A DNA stretch of 64,000 nucleotides from an uncultured Methylophilaceae bacterium (GTDB lineage: Bacteria; Pseudomonadota; Gammaproteobacteria; Burkholderiales; Methylophilaceae): positions 31,621-95,620 of the forward strand of contig CAILHX010000039.1 of assembly GCA_903834185.1 (NCBI GenBank). Reading direction: 5' to 3'. This document shows positions 35,511 to 43,690 of the stretch, one piece after another. The notes beneath the pieces are model-generated. The model worked only from the letters and a program-made list of their open reading frames with translations, was not told where the DNA came from and searched no databases. Positions within the stretch are counted from its first letter, which is position 1; every line of letters begins with the position of its first letter. The translations under genes were made by a program, and so were the position numbers.

Positions 35511-36280
35511 TTTTTTGGAAATTGCGGGATAAAAGCGGAAGTACGTCTGATGTAATCGGCATAAGCCGGACGGCGCTCGCCTATATCTTTTTCCAACAGG
35601 CTGACGCCGCTGACCTTGAGCAGCATGAAAGTCATCAGCAGCGGGGCAGGCAGACTCCACCAGGCCCCCCCGGCACAAGCGATCAGCCAATAACCCCACC
35701 ACAAAACACTTTCACCGAAGTAGTTGGGATGGCGCGAGAGGCGCCACAATCCCTGATCCATGACCTTGCCTCGATTATGCGGCGCAGCCTTGAATCGCGC
35801 CAATTGCCAATCACCCACACTTTCCCAGGCCAAGCCGGACAGCCAAAGCGCGGCACCCGCCAGGTCCAGCCAGTTGAGCGGGGCGGTTGCGGTGATGGCG
35901 GCATGTATAGTCAACGAGATCAGCCAGGCCAGACATGCCTGCAGCGCAAACACGATATACAGACTCTTGAGCCAGAAATGCGGCTGGTTATTGCGGCGGA
36001 TCTGCTGGTAGCGGTGGTCTTCATGCGACCCCCAATTGCGCCAGGTGAGGTAGATGCAGAGCCTTGCCGCCCAGACCGCGACCAACACCAGTACCAGCCA
36101 GCCGCGGGGCGTTACCATCATCACCCCATGCACATAGACCAGGGCGGCGAGCAGGAAGAACAGGCTCCATTGGCTGTCCACCAGAGTGACATTGCGGCGG
36201 GCCACGCTCAGCAACCAGCCCAAAGCGGCAAAAGCCAGCAACCACCACAAACCGGACTGATAAAGGCTCCAGTTCATCAT
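35507..36280 (-). CDS. DUF1295 membrane protein (steroid 5-alpha-reductase-like)
   Basis: 257 residues, about six transmembrane helices. The C-terminal motif DQGLWRLSRHPNYFGESVLW, followed by WGYWL, is the signature shared with steroid 5-alpha-reductases and isoprenylcysteine methyltransferases, where it binds NADPH or SAM. It is therefore a candidate integral-membrane reductase acting on a lipid. It overlaps DUF2878 upstream and DUF6134 downstream by ATGA. Confidence 0.88.
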   Translation of the reverse strand: MMNWSLYQSGLWWLLAFAALGWLLSVARRNVTLVDSQWSLFFLLAALVYVHGVMMVTPRGWLVLVLVAVWAARLCIYLTWRNWGSHEDHRYQQIRRNNQPHFWLKSLYIVFALQACLAWLISLTIHAAITATAPLNWLDLAGAALWLSGLAWESVGDWQLARFKAAPHNRGKVMDQGLWRLSRHPNYFGESVLWWGYWLIACAGGAWWSLPAPLLMTFMLLKVSGVSLLEKDIGERRPAYADYIRRTSAFIPQFPKK

Positions 36281-36804
36281 CGCGATAACTCCCTGCCGCC
36301 CGCATAACCATCAAAGTGGTTGGATAGCTTCAACAATATTGGCATCAACAGCCCCCAGCCTAAACCTATGGCAGCCAGCCCCAGCGTGATCGGGGCAAAC
36401 TGTACTGCGCCCAGGCGCACTGCGCCCCAGTAGGATACGGGAGCGCCTACCAAACCAAACAGGACTCCCATCAGATAGCGTTGCTTCATCCAGCGCAGGC
36501 TGACATTGAGTGTGCAGCAGAAAATCGCCCATAACGCCATTATCCAGGGCGGCGGCAGGCCGGGGTTGCCGATATAGATCACCCAGCCAGTGGCATGCAG
36601 CAGCATTTCGTATATACCTCCCAAAATCACCCCAATGCAGATAAACAGTAGTTCTGCTCCGGCTGATGTGGCCTGGTAAAGATGCCAGACGAGAAACAAT
36701 AAAACGAATAGCGGCCCCAGCCATGGATGATGATGCGCGGCGCCTATCACACATAGCATCCAGCCCAGGTAGAAGGCGGCAAAATTGATGACATTCTTTA
36801 CCAT
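36277..36804 (-). CDS. DUF2878 membrane protein
   Basis: 175 residues from ATG 36804 (MVKNVINFAAFYLGW), which lies one base after the previous stop; the longer frame runs into the methyltransferase gene. Five to six transmembrane helices. The family signature AFYLGWMLCVIGAAHHHPWLG is visible. DUF2878 genes are known mainly from this type of lipid cluster; the activity is unknown. Its end overlaps the DUF1295 start by ATGA. Confidence 0.85.
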   Translation of the reverse strand: MVKNVINFAAFYLGWMLCVIGAAHHHPWLGPLFVLLFLVWHLYQATSAGAELLFICIGVILGGIYEMLLHATGWVIYIGNPGLPPPWIMALWAIFCCTLNVSLRWMKQRYLMGVLFGLVGAPVSYWGAVRLGAVQFAPITLGLAAIGLGWGLLMPILLKLSNHFDGYAGGRELSR

Positions 36805-36805
36805 A

Positions 36806-37846
36806 TCAGGGACGCTCGAACCGGTAGTGGCTGACCCACCATTCCTGACCGTTGCGATAGCCGAACAATTCGGCGCAGGCCATGAAAAAGATGCGCCAGC
36901 GCACCCGCCAAAGGTTCGCATCGGCTGCACCATAAGTCTGTTCCAGCACTGGCTGGATAGACTCGATATTGTTGTCCATGTTGACCAGCCAGGCGTTGGC
37001 GGTCTTTTCATAATGCGTACCATCCCAGCGCCAATGTTGTTCCAGTTTCAGGGCTTGCTGGAAATGATAAGGTAGGTCGTCACTGGGCATCATGCCGCCA
37101 GAGAAAAAGAAGCGGCTCATCCAGTCATCATCGTCGACGGCCTCAAACAGATAGGGTGTGGATCTGTGGCAGAAAATATGCATGAAGAATTTCCCTCCAG
37201 GCTTCAGCCACTCGCCGATGCGGCCCAGCAAGGCTCGATGATTGCGCATATGCTCGAACATTTCCACCGAGACCACGCGGTCAAAAACTTCCTCCGGCTT
37301 AAAGTTATTCAAATCGCAAGTGATGACCGATACATTGTGCAAACCACGTTCCGCAGCAGTACGGGTGATGTACTCACGCTGTGAATGCGAGTTCGATACC
37401 GCCGTAATAAGACTTTCAGGATAGCGCGCAGCCATAAACAGAGTGAGTGAACCCCAGCCGCAACCCAGTTCCAGCACCTGCTGGCCGTCGCTCAAATCGG
37501 CATGCTCGCAGCTTATTTCGAGCGCTAGCTGTTCAGCCTGATCCAGAGTTTGTGTGCCCGGTGCCCAATAGCATGAGCTATATTTGCGGTGAATGCCGAG
37601 GGTATAAGCATAAAACTCGGCTGGAATCTCGTAGTGCTGTGCATTGGCAAGCTCAGGCACTAACGCAATCGGCGCATTGTCCATCTGGCTGATAAATCGT
37701 TGCTTGATCTCGGCAGCGTTTTCGCAGTCGCCATCGGCGATCTGCTTGAGACGGGCACGGGAAAGGTTGCGAATGCCAGCGCGTATGATCGCATCCGGCA
37801 TCAGTCCGAGTTCGGCGAACCGAATGGCAGTCTGTGCAAATGACAT
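36806..37846 (-). CDS. CFA-related SAM methyltransferase, first gene of operon
   Basis: 346 residues, a second and distinct CFA-superfamily methyltransferase. Features: EIPAEFYAYTLGIHRKYSSC, SAM loop VLELGCGWGSLTLFMAARYP, VVSVEMFEHMRNHRALL and MHIFCHRSTPYLF. It lacks the long N-terminal lipid domain and resembles the branch that includes plant N-methyltransferases and bacterial 11-methyl-lipid enzymes. Unlike the other homolog at 30071, it keeps a Cys in the YSSCYW segment and a His in MHIFCH. It starts the nine-gene operon; a possible extracytoplasmic-sigma promoter lies ~70-95 bases upstream. Confidence 0.87.
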   Translation of the reverse strand: MSFAQTAIRFAELGLMPDAIIRAGIRNLSRARLKQIADGDCENAAEIKQRFISQMDNAPIALVPELANAQHYEIPAEFYAYTLGIHRKYSSCYWAPGTQTLDQAEQLALEISCEHADLSDGQQVLELGCGWGSLTLFMAARYPESLITAVSNSHSQREYITRTAAERGLHNVSVITCDLNNFKPEEVFDRVVSVEMFEHMRNHRALLGRIGEWLKPGGKFFMHIFCHRSTPYLFEAVDDDDWMSRFFFSGGMMPSDDLPYHFQQALKLEQHWRWDGTHYEKTANAWLVNMDNNIESIQPVLEQTYGAADANLWRVRWRIFFMACAELFGYRNGQEWWVSHYRFERP

Positions 37847-37914
37847 TATTCTTCTTTCTTCAGGGTATCAAATCCAGGCTGGATCAATCTATCTCACAGA
37901 TTCTTTATTACACG

Positions 37915-37941
37915 TCGGACAATTAGTTTTGGAAGCAGTTC
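37915..37941 (-). promoter_or_regulatory. Possible sigma-E-like promoter of the lipid operon
   Basis: On the minus strand GAACTG (37941-37936) and TCCGA (37919-37915) are separated by 16 bases, close to the classical GAACTT / TCTGA sigma-E pattern. It would give a leader of about 60 bases. It differs from the TGATCC / CGTATAA pattern of RpoE-ChrR promoters. Weak evidence. Confidence 0.25.
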
Positions 37942-38018
37942 TTTAAATTGATAAGATAGTATCTTTAGTCTCATCATCTTAATATAGTCGTATATACATT
38001 TTAGGAAAGCTCTATATT

Positions 38019-39683
38019 TTGGCTCAATACGTGATGTCCATGCTCCGCGTGAGCAAGGTTGTTCCACCCAAGCGTCAGATCATCAAAGACATTTCGCTGT
38101 CGTTCTTCCCCGGTGCCAAGATCGGCCTGTTGGGGCTGAACGGTTCCGGTAAATCCACAGTGTTGCGCATCATGGCCAATGCCGATACCGAATTCGAAGG
38201 CGAGGTGCAACACCAGCCCGGCGTTTCCATCGGCTATCTGCCGCAGGAACCGGAACTGGACCCGAACAAGACCGTGCGTGAAGAGGTGGAGTCCGGCCTC
38301 GGTGCGGTGACAGAGGCCAAACAGAAGCTGGAGGAGATCTACGCTGCGTATGCCGATCCGGATGCCGATTTCGACAAACTGGCGGAAGAGCAGGCCAAGT
38401 ACGAGAACATCATCTCTGCCAGCGGTGCGGATACCGAGACGCAACTGGAAATCGCCGCCGATGCGCTGCGTCTGCCGCCCTGGGAGGCAAAGATAGGACC
38501 GCTGTCCGGTGGTGAAAAACGCCGCGTAGCGCTGTGCAAGCTGCTACTTTCCAAACCGGATATGCTGTTGCTGGACGAGCCCACCAACCACCTCGATGCA
38601 GAGTCCGTGGAGTGGCTGGAGCAGTATCTGGTAAGGTTTCCGGGGACTGTAGTGGCAGTCACCCACGATAGATACTTCCTGGATAATGCTGCCGAGTGGA
38701 TACTGGAGCTGGACAGAGGCCACGGTATCCCTTGGAAAGGCAACTATTCAAGCTGGCTGGAGCAGAAGGAGGCGCGGCTGGAGCAGGAAAACAAACAGCA
38801 GGATGCACATACCAAGGCGATGAAGACCGAGCTGGAGTGGGTGCGGCAGAACCCCAAGGCGCGCCAGGCCAAGTCCAAGGCACGTTTGAGCCGCTTTGAA
38901 GAGCTCAATTCGCACGAATACCAGAAGCGTAACGAGACGCAGGAGATTTTCATCCCGCCCGGCGAGCGGCTGGGCGATAAAGTGATCGAGTTCAATGGCG
39001 TATCCAAGGCGTTCGGCGACAAATTGCTGATGGATAATCTCAGCTTCAGCGTGCCGCCGGGTGCCATCGTCGGTGTGATCGGCCCAAACGGCGCAGGTAA
39101 ATCCACCTTGTTCCGCATGATCATGCAAAAGGAACAGCCGGATTCCGGCGAGATCGTGGTGGGGCCGACGGTGAAGATCGCGGCTGTAGACCAGACCCGC
39201 GAAGGCCTGGAAGGCGACAAGACCGTGTTCGATGTCATCGCCGGTGGTGCCGACATTCTCACCGTAGGGCGTTTCGAGATGCCCAGCCGTGCCTACATCG
39301 GGCGTTTCAACTTCAAGGGCGGCGACCAGGCGAAGATCGTCGGCCAGCTTTCCGGCGGCGAGCGCGGGCGGCTGCATCTGGCCAAGACCCTGATCGCGGG
39401 CGGTAACGTGCTGTTGCTGGACGAGCCCTCCAACGACCTGGATGTGGAAACCCTGCGTGCGCTGGAAGACGCGCTGCTGGAATTCGCCGGTTGCGTACTG
39501 GTGACCTCGCACGACCGCTGGTTCCTCGACCGTATCGCCACCCATATCCTGGCTGCGGAAGGCAACTCTCAATGGACATTCTTCAACGGCAACTATCAGG
39601 AATACGAAGCCGACAAGAAGAAACGTCTGGGCGAGGAGGGTGCCAAGCCCAAGCGCATACGCTACAAGCCTATCAGCCGATAG
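38019..39683 (+). CDS. ettA: Energy-dependent translational throttle EttA (ABC-F)
   Basis: 554 residues from a TTG start. TTG is chosen because the encoded N-terminus (AQYVMSMLRVSKVVPPKR) aligns with E. coli EttA from its first residue, and AGGAAA lies upstream. Two ABC domains: Walker A LLGLNGSGKST and IGPNGAGKST, signatures LSGGEKRRVAL and LSGGERGRLHL, Walker B LLLDEPTNHLDAE and LLLDEPSNDLDVE. The linker between them carries ELEWVRQNPKARQAKSKARL. EttA binds the ribosomal E site and gates elongation by ADP/ATP ratio. The second Walker B has Ser in place of the usual Thr in EPTND, a mild change. Confidence 0.95.
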   Translation: MAQYVMSMLRVSKVVPPKRQIIKDISLSFFPGAKIGLLGLNGSGKSTVLRIMANADTEFEGEVQHQPGVSIGYLPQEPELDPNKTVREEVESGLGAVTEAKQKLEEIYAAYADPDADFDKLAEEQAKYENIISASGADTETQLEIAADALRLPPWEAKIGPLSGGEKRRVALCKLLLSKPDMLLLDEPTNHLDAESVEWLEQYLVRFPGTVVAVTHDRYFLDNAAEWILELDRGHGIPWKGNYSSWLEQKEARLEQENKQQDAHTKAMKTELEWVRQNPKARQAKSKARLSRFEELNSHEYQKRNETQEIFIPPGERLGDKVIEFNGVSKAFGDKLLMDNLSFSVPPGAIVGVIGPNGAGKSTLFRMIMQKEQPDSGEIVVGPTVKIAAVDQTREGLEGDKTVFDVIAGGADILTVGRFEMPSRAYIGRFNFKGGDQAKIVGQLSGGERGRLHLAKTLIAGGNVLLLDEPSNDLDVETLRALEDALLEFAGCVLVTSHDRWFLDRIATHILAAEGNSQWTFFNGNYQEYEADKKKRLGEEGAKPKRIRYKPISR

Positions 39684-39880
39684 GCATGATCTGCCTGTTA
39701 CGCGTCCTTTTGCGGCACGAACATTGCTACTGTGAAAGTCTCTGGTAGCAATGGCTTCGTCATGGGGCATCAAGCCGTTCCGTGATGCCTTGAGCTGGTT
39801 CGGATGCTACTTTTTGGTGCATGGCAGTAAGCTGGAAAGCTTCATCTGCCGTCATTTTTAATTATTGTTAAAGGAATGAT

Positions 39881-40156
39881 ATGAAAACGTTGGCTCGCAC
39901 ATTTATTGCGGTGTTTTTTAGCAGCTTGTTGATCAGTGCTTGTAGCAAAACGGAAGATGCAGCACCTGCTGCACCGGCCCCTGCTCCTGAAGCAGCACCT
40001 GCCCCTGCAGCGCCAGCTGCTCCGGCACCGGAAGAGAGCGGTGGCGGCTGGGTTCCTCCGCCAAAAGATGCAACGGGTCCCGCACCTGCACCTGCATCAG
40101 CAGACGCTCCGCCTTCCAAACCGGCAGATACACCACCGGCAGCGGCAGACAAGTAA
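39881..40156 (+). CDS. Small Ala/Pro-rich lipoprotein
   Basis: 91 residues. Lipoprotein signal (TFIAVFFSSLLISACS) with the lipobox Cys near residue 22. The rest is almost entirely Ala, Pro, Asp and Glu (APAPEAAPAPAAPAAPAPEE), with a GGGWVPPPKD core. Likely an extended, disordered periplasmic spacer or wall-associated lipoprotein. AAAGGAA precedes the ATG and a strong terminator follows at 40198, so it is a one-gene unit. The function is unknown. Confidence 0.75.
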   Translation: MKTLARTFIAVFFSSLLISACSKTEDAAPAAPAPAPEAAPAPAAPAAPAPEESGGGWVPPPKDATGPAPAPASADAPPSKPADTPPAAADK

Positions 40157-40197
40157 TCTGTACCAAGTGGTTTAAGCGCTACTAACTTTGTGAATTG

Positions 40198-40228
40198 AAC
40201 GGCGGATATCACTATCCGCCGTTTTTTT
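40198..40228 (+). terminator. Intrinsic terminator after the small lipoprotein gene
   Basis: AACGGCGGATA pairs with TATCCGCCGTT around a TCAC loop, followed by a run of seven Ts. Confidence 0.95.
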
Positions 40229-40253
40229 ATATGCTCGGCTTAGTCGCATATGC

Positions 40254-40282
40254 TTGTAACGACATGTCTGGCTAAATATACT
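40254..40282 (+). promoter_or_regulatory. Sigma-70 promoter of dhaL, probably leaderless
   Basis: TTGTAA (40254-40259), a 17-base spacer and TATACT (40277-40282). The expected start of transcription, 7 bases past the -10, falls on the GTG at 40289, which is the best dhaL start. No ribosome site precedes that GTG. Confidence 0.6.
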
Positions 40283-40288
40283 GTTCGA

Positions 40289-40915
40289 GTGAAAACCGAA
40301 TTCATCCTGTCGGCAGCCAGCGCCGTCCACCACGCCATACTCGCTCACGAATCCGAGATCGAGTCGCTGGATAGGGCGATCGGTGACGGCGACCATTACA
40401 TCAACATGAAACGTGGCTGTGCTACGGTGCTCTCCATGCGCGACGAACTGGCAACGTTCGCACCGGACGCAGCATTGCAACGCATAGGCATGAAGCTGCT
40501 TTCCACCATAGGCGGTGCCTCCGGCCCTTTGCTCGCCAGCTTTTTCATCGCCATGGCCAAAACAGCCGGTGAAAAAGGGGCTGAGACATTGCCGCAGATC
40601 GCCGCCGCATTCGCTGCCGGAGTAGAGGCGATCAGGATGCGCGGCAAGGCGGATATAGGCGAGAAGACCATGCTGGATGTGCTTATCCCGGTAGCCCGCA
40701 CCTTTGTGGAACTGACAGCGCAAGGAGTCGAACCCGACTGCCTGCTGGCGGCGATCCGGCAGCAGGCCGAACAGGGCATGCTGGCCACGCGCGATATCAT
40801 TGCCACCAAGGGCAGGGCAGCGTCTCTTGGAGAACGCGCCATCGGGCACATAGACCCTGGCGCCAAAAGCTGCCAGATCATGATTACTGCAGTGTGCGAC
40901 CTGATTGCTGCTTGA
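40289..40915 (+). CDS. dhaL: Dihydroxyacetone kinase subunit DhaL
   Basis: 208 residues from GTG 40289; an ATG 13 codons upstream (40250) would start inside the promoter region. DhaL is the nucleotide-binding subunit that passes phosphate to dihydroxyacetone held by DhaK. The metal-binding aspartates are in place: D28, D33 and D35 in LDRAIGDGDHYINMKRG. The ADP-binding helical barrel follows (TIGGASGPLLASFFIAMAK; GEKTMLDVLIPVARTF; ASLGERAIGHIDPGAKSC). Most homologs have Gly where Tyr37 follows DGDH. The subunit partner dhaK lies 0.7 kb downstream. No dhaM or PTS gene is in the window, so the phosphate donor is unclear. Confidence 0.9.
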   Translation: MKTEFILSAASAVHHAILAHESEIESLDRAIGDGDHYINMKRGCATVLSMRDELATFAPDAALQRIGMKLLSTIGGASGPLLASFFIAMAKTAGEKGAETLPQIAAAFAAGVEAIRMRGKADIGEKTMLDVLIPVARTFVELTAQGVEPDCLLAAIRQQAEQGMLATRDIIATKGRAASLGERAIGHIDPGAKSCQIMITAVCDLIAA

Positions 40916-40952
40916 GTTGGGCAACGGGGGGGGTATAACTTTGGAGAAACGT

Positions 40953-41600
40953 ATGTCATTGACGAGATTGCCTGGTTTGCTGCTGGTATCTGCGCTATTG
41001 ACCCCTGTCCTGGCGTGGTCGGACACGGAAGAGGTCAAGATTCCCGAAAAATTCGATGCCGTACCCACCAGCGATGCGGGTGCGTATGCGTTTGCCAGCA
41101 AATGCATGCCTACACTCACGGAAGAGATATTTAAAGGCTTTGTAAAGGAGGTGGCGAATAATAAATCGGTACTCAACCGGCCGCCCAACAGCAATAACCC
41201 TTTTCTGGTCGTCAACAGTACCCGCACCATCTGTGTTGCAGTGTCGAAAACAAGGCAACCCGTCATGCCTACCGAGATTTTTGACGATACCATCAGCTTT
41301 CCGGGCATGACAGCCGGCGATGTGATCGCGCTAAGGGTCAGCCTGGCACAGCAGCTGGCGCAAACCGGCGCTGCCAGTGCATTGGTCAAGAACGAGAAAG
41401 GCAACGCTTTCGCCATTTCATACCTGTTCGCGTCCGATACGCCCAACAGAATCTACTACCATATGGCATTTCTCAAGGCAGGCATGTTCGATGAGAGCAG
41501 GTTTCCTGTAGTGATGCAAAATACCGGAGGTGTAAGCGTGCATGCGCAAGCGTTCGCAGGACAGCCTACCGAGTCATACAAGGATCTTTTTCTGAAATAG
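40953..41600 (+). CDS. Exported protein of unknown function inside dha locus
   Basis: 215 residues from ATG 40953, which has TTGGAGAAAC directly upstream; the frame is open a further 16 codons into dhaL. A signal peptide (LPGLLLVSALLTPVLAW) precedes a mature part of about 195 residues with two cysteines (SKCMPTL, TRTICVAVSK) that could form a disulfide. No known motif recognised. It is placed exactly between dhaL and dhaK, on the same strand, with 37- and 12-base gaps, so it is cotranscribed with a cytoplasmic kinase although it is predicted periplasmic. Confidence 0.75.
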   Translation: MSLTRLPGLLLVSALLTPVLAWSDTEEVKIPEKFDAVPTSDAGAYAFASKCMPTLTEEIFKGFVKEVANNKSVLNRPPNSNNPFLVVNSTRTICVAVSKTRQPVMPTEIFDDTISFPGMTAGDVIALRVSLAQQLAQTGAASALVKNEKGNAFAISYLFASDTPNRIYYHMAFLKAGMFDESRFPVVMQNTGGVSVHAQAFAGQPTESYKDLFLK

Positions 41601-41612
41601 ATGGTGGCCTGA

Positions 41613-42602
41613 ATGAAAAAATTCATTAACAAGGTTGACGACATACTGCTTGAAAGTCTCTCCGGATTTGCGGCGGCGCACCATGACCTGGTGCGCTTGC
41701 AGCTGAACCCCAATTATCTGGTGCGGGCGAACAAGGCCGCCAACAAAGTGGCGTTGATCTCGGGTGGCGGTTCCGGGCATGAGCCCTTGCATGGCGGCTT
41801 TGTCGGTTACGGCATGCTGGATGCAGCTTGCCCCGGTCATGTGTTCACTTCCCCCACGCCGGATCAGATGCTGGCGGCGGCGGAAGCGGCAGAAGGCGGT
41901 CGCGGCGTGCTGTTCATCGTCAAGAACTACGCCGGCGACGTGATGAATTTCGAGATGGCGGCAGAGATGCTGCCGTTCGAACATGCAACCGTCATCACCA
42001 GCGACGACGTGGCTGTGGTCAACTCCACCTGGACCACCGGACGGCGCGGAGTGGCTGGCACGGTGATCGTGGAGAAGGTAGTTGGCAGTCTGGCCGAGAG
42101 TGGTGCCGATCTGGCGGCTTGCAAAGCCCTGGGCGATAAGGTCAACAGCCGTACCGGTTCAATGGGCGTGGCGCTGACCAGTTGCACCGTTCCGGCAGCA
42201 GGGCGTCCCACCTTCGATATCGGCGATGACGAACTCGAAATGGGGGTAGGCATACACGGTGAGCCGGGGCGCAGGCGCGAGAAGATGCGCGAGGCCGACC
42301 TGATCGTGGCCGATCTGGTGGCGGCGATCCTGGAAGACCTCAAACCCGCCAGCAATGCGGAGATACTGCTGATGATCAACGGTTTTGCCGGAACGCCGCT
42401 GATGGAGCTATACCTGCTGTATAACACTGCCGCCGCATTGCTAAAAAAGCAGGGCTTGAATATCACGCGTTCGCTGGTCGGCAATTACACCACCTCGCTG
42501 GAAATGGCGGGAGCATCAGTCACCGTTTGCCTGCTGGATGACGAGATACGCCAGCATTGGGATGCGCCTGTGCATACGGCAGCAATGCGCTGGGGCAGGT
42601 AG
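41613..42602 (+). CDS. dhaK: Dihydroxyacetone kinase subunit DhaK
   Basis: 329 residues, aligned along nearly the full length of E. coli DhaK (356), with an internal deletion after the GVGIHGEPG segment. The dihydroxyacetone site is intact: SGGGSGHEPLHGGFVG, FTSPTPDQ, IVKNYAGDVMNFEMA and GVGIHGEPGRRREKM, whose histidine normally forms the covalent hemiaminal with the substrate. The C-terminus WDAPVHTAAMRWGR is canonical. With DhaL it would make dihydroxyacetone phosphate. Converges on a minus-strand lipoprotein gene. Confidence 0.93.
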   Translation: MKKFINKVDDILLESLSGFAAAHHDLVRLQLNPNYLVRANKAANKVALISGGGSGHEPLHGGFVGYGMLDAACPGHVFTSPTPDQMLAAAEAAEGGRGVLFIVKNYAGDVMNFEMAAEMLPFEHATVITSDDVAVVNSTWTTGRRGVAGTVIVEKVVGSLAESGADLAACKALGDKVNSRTGSMGVALTSCTVPAAGRPTFDIGDDELEMGVGIHGEPGRRREKMREADLIVADLVAAILEDLKPASNAEILLMINGFAGTPLMELYLLYNTAAALLKKQGLNITRSLVGNYTTSLEMAGASVTVCLLDDEIRQHWDAPVHTAAMRWGR

Positions 42603-42605
42603 GGT

Positions 42606-43115
42606 TCACCAGCCCCAGTATGGCCCCGGAAGGCCGCGCCGGTAGGGGTAGGCGGAGGGCCGGAATGGATCGTAATAGTATGGTCGCCTGAGCAATTCCT
42701 GCATCAACTGATCGGTCTGCCTGCGATGTTGTGCCTCCCTGCGATTGATGTCATCGGCGACACCATCGCGCAAAGCCTGCAACTGGGCGTTGTACAGATA
42801 ATCCAGTACCTTGCTGTCCAGCCCCTGTTTGTTGAGTGCGATGACCTCGCTGGGGAGCAGTGCGTAGTGGCTTCCGCTTTGCTGTATTCTGGCGATCAGC
42901 TCATCAGCCGACATGCCGGATTTTGATAACTCCACGATTTGCGCAAGCTCAAGGTTAGGCACCGGCTTCGGTATCAATTTTTCAAGTTCTGCATCAGATA
43001 TACGTTCTATCTTGTTATTTTCAGGAGATTTATTATTGAGCTCCGTGGTGGCACAAGCAGTCAGCAACACCGCGCTGCACAGGGTTGTAATCACGATGGC
43101 TCGATAACGACGCAT
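42606..43115 (-). CDS. Small lipoprotein with Tyr/Pro-rich C-terminus
   Basis: 169 residues from ATG 43115 (MRRYRAIVITTLCSAVLLTA, then the lipobox Cys); an in-frame ATG 24 codons upstream would put a long charged stretch before the signal. The mature part has a helical region (LELAQIVELSKSGMSADELI, then RIQQSG) resembling short repeat motifs of bacterial envelope proteins, and ends in an aromatic, Pro/Arg-rich tail (RRPYYYDPFRPSAYPYRRGL). The function is unknown. Confidence 0.72.
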   Translation of the reverse strand: MRRYRAIVITTLCSAVLLTACATTELNNKSPENNKIERISDAELEKLIPKPVPNLELAQIVELSKSGMSADELIARIQQSGSHYALLPSEVIALNKQGLDSKVLDYLYNAQLQALRDGVADDINRREAQHRRQTDQLMQELLRRPYYYDPFRPSAYPYRRGLPGPYWGW

Positions 43116-43258
43116 GGCTAACCTCTCTGGATGAACCGGTTTACTGCAATGATGGATTATGACCTTTTTTACCATGACAAATTCCATGACTCAACATTAC
43201 TCAAAACCTGCCTTACCTAGGTACAATATCCAGTACGACAGTTTGCAAGGAGAAAAAA

Positions 43259-43690
43259 ATGAAAAAAGCCGCGTGTGCGTTGATGGTACTGATGCTGATG
43301 ACCAACATGGCTTATGCCAGACCAAGGCCACCGTTTATGGGGCAGAACTTCAGCGGCGTATATGAATGCACCGGTGATGATGCACATGAAGGCAAATACA
43401 CCGGCACCGTCACCATGAAGCTGATCCCCGAGCAGAGCACGGCAGAATATTCCGCCTATTCGTTCAAGCTGGAAGTGCCGCAATACGGCACTTATCTGGG
43501 CGAGGCCGCCGCCATAGGCAATAACGTCGCCATGCATTTTGCGCTGGTTGATCCTGCCCCCAGGGACTTCGGCACCGGCGTTGCCATCATGCAGAAGAAC
43601 AAGCAGGGCAAGATGACTTTCCACAAGTATTATTACGAACCCGAATTCAAAGGCGGCAATTACGGCTTTGAAGATTGCGTGATGAAATAG
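43259..43690 (+). CDS. Exported protein of unknown function
   Basis: 143 residues. A short signal peptide (KKAACALMVLMLMTNMAYA) and strong AAGGAG ribosome site support the start. The mature domain is beta-rich (NFSGVYECTGDDAHEGKYTG; YGTYLGEAAAIGNNVAMHFA) with Cys residues near each end (YECTG, EDCVMK) that may pair. No known family recalled. The next ATG follows the stop with no gap, so it begins a four- or five-gene operon running to the S4 protein. Confidence 0.75.
   Translation: MKKAACALMVLMLMTNMAYARPRPPFMGQNFSGVYECTGDDAHEGKYTGTVTMKLIPEQSTAEYSAYSFKLEVPQYGTYLGEAAAIGNNVAMHFALVDPAPRDFGTGVAIMQKNKQGKMTFHKYYYEPEFKGGNYGFEDCVMK

Noticed and set aside
38748..39773. 341-codon minus-strand frame over ettA
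   Set aside because: Antisense shadow of a strongly conserved gene; no motif and no ribosome site.
39751..39861. 36-codon frame between ettA and the small lipoprotein gene (MASSWGIKPFRDALSWFGCY)
   Set aside because: A plausible microprotein by eye, but the ribosome site is poor and nothing in the sequence supports conservation.
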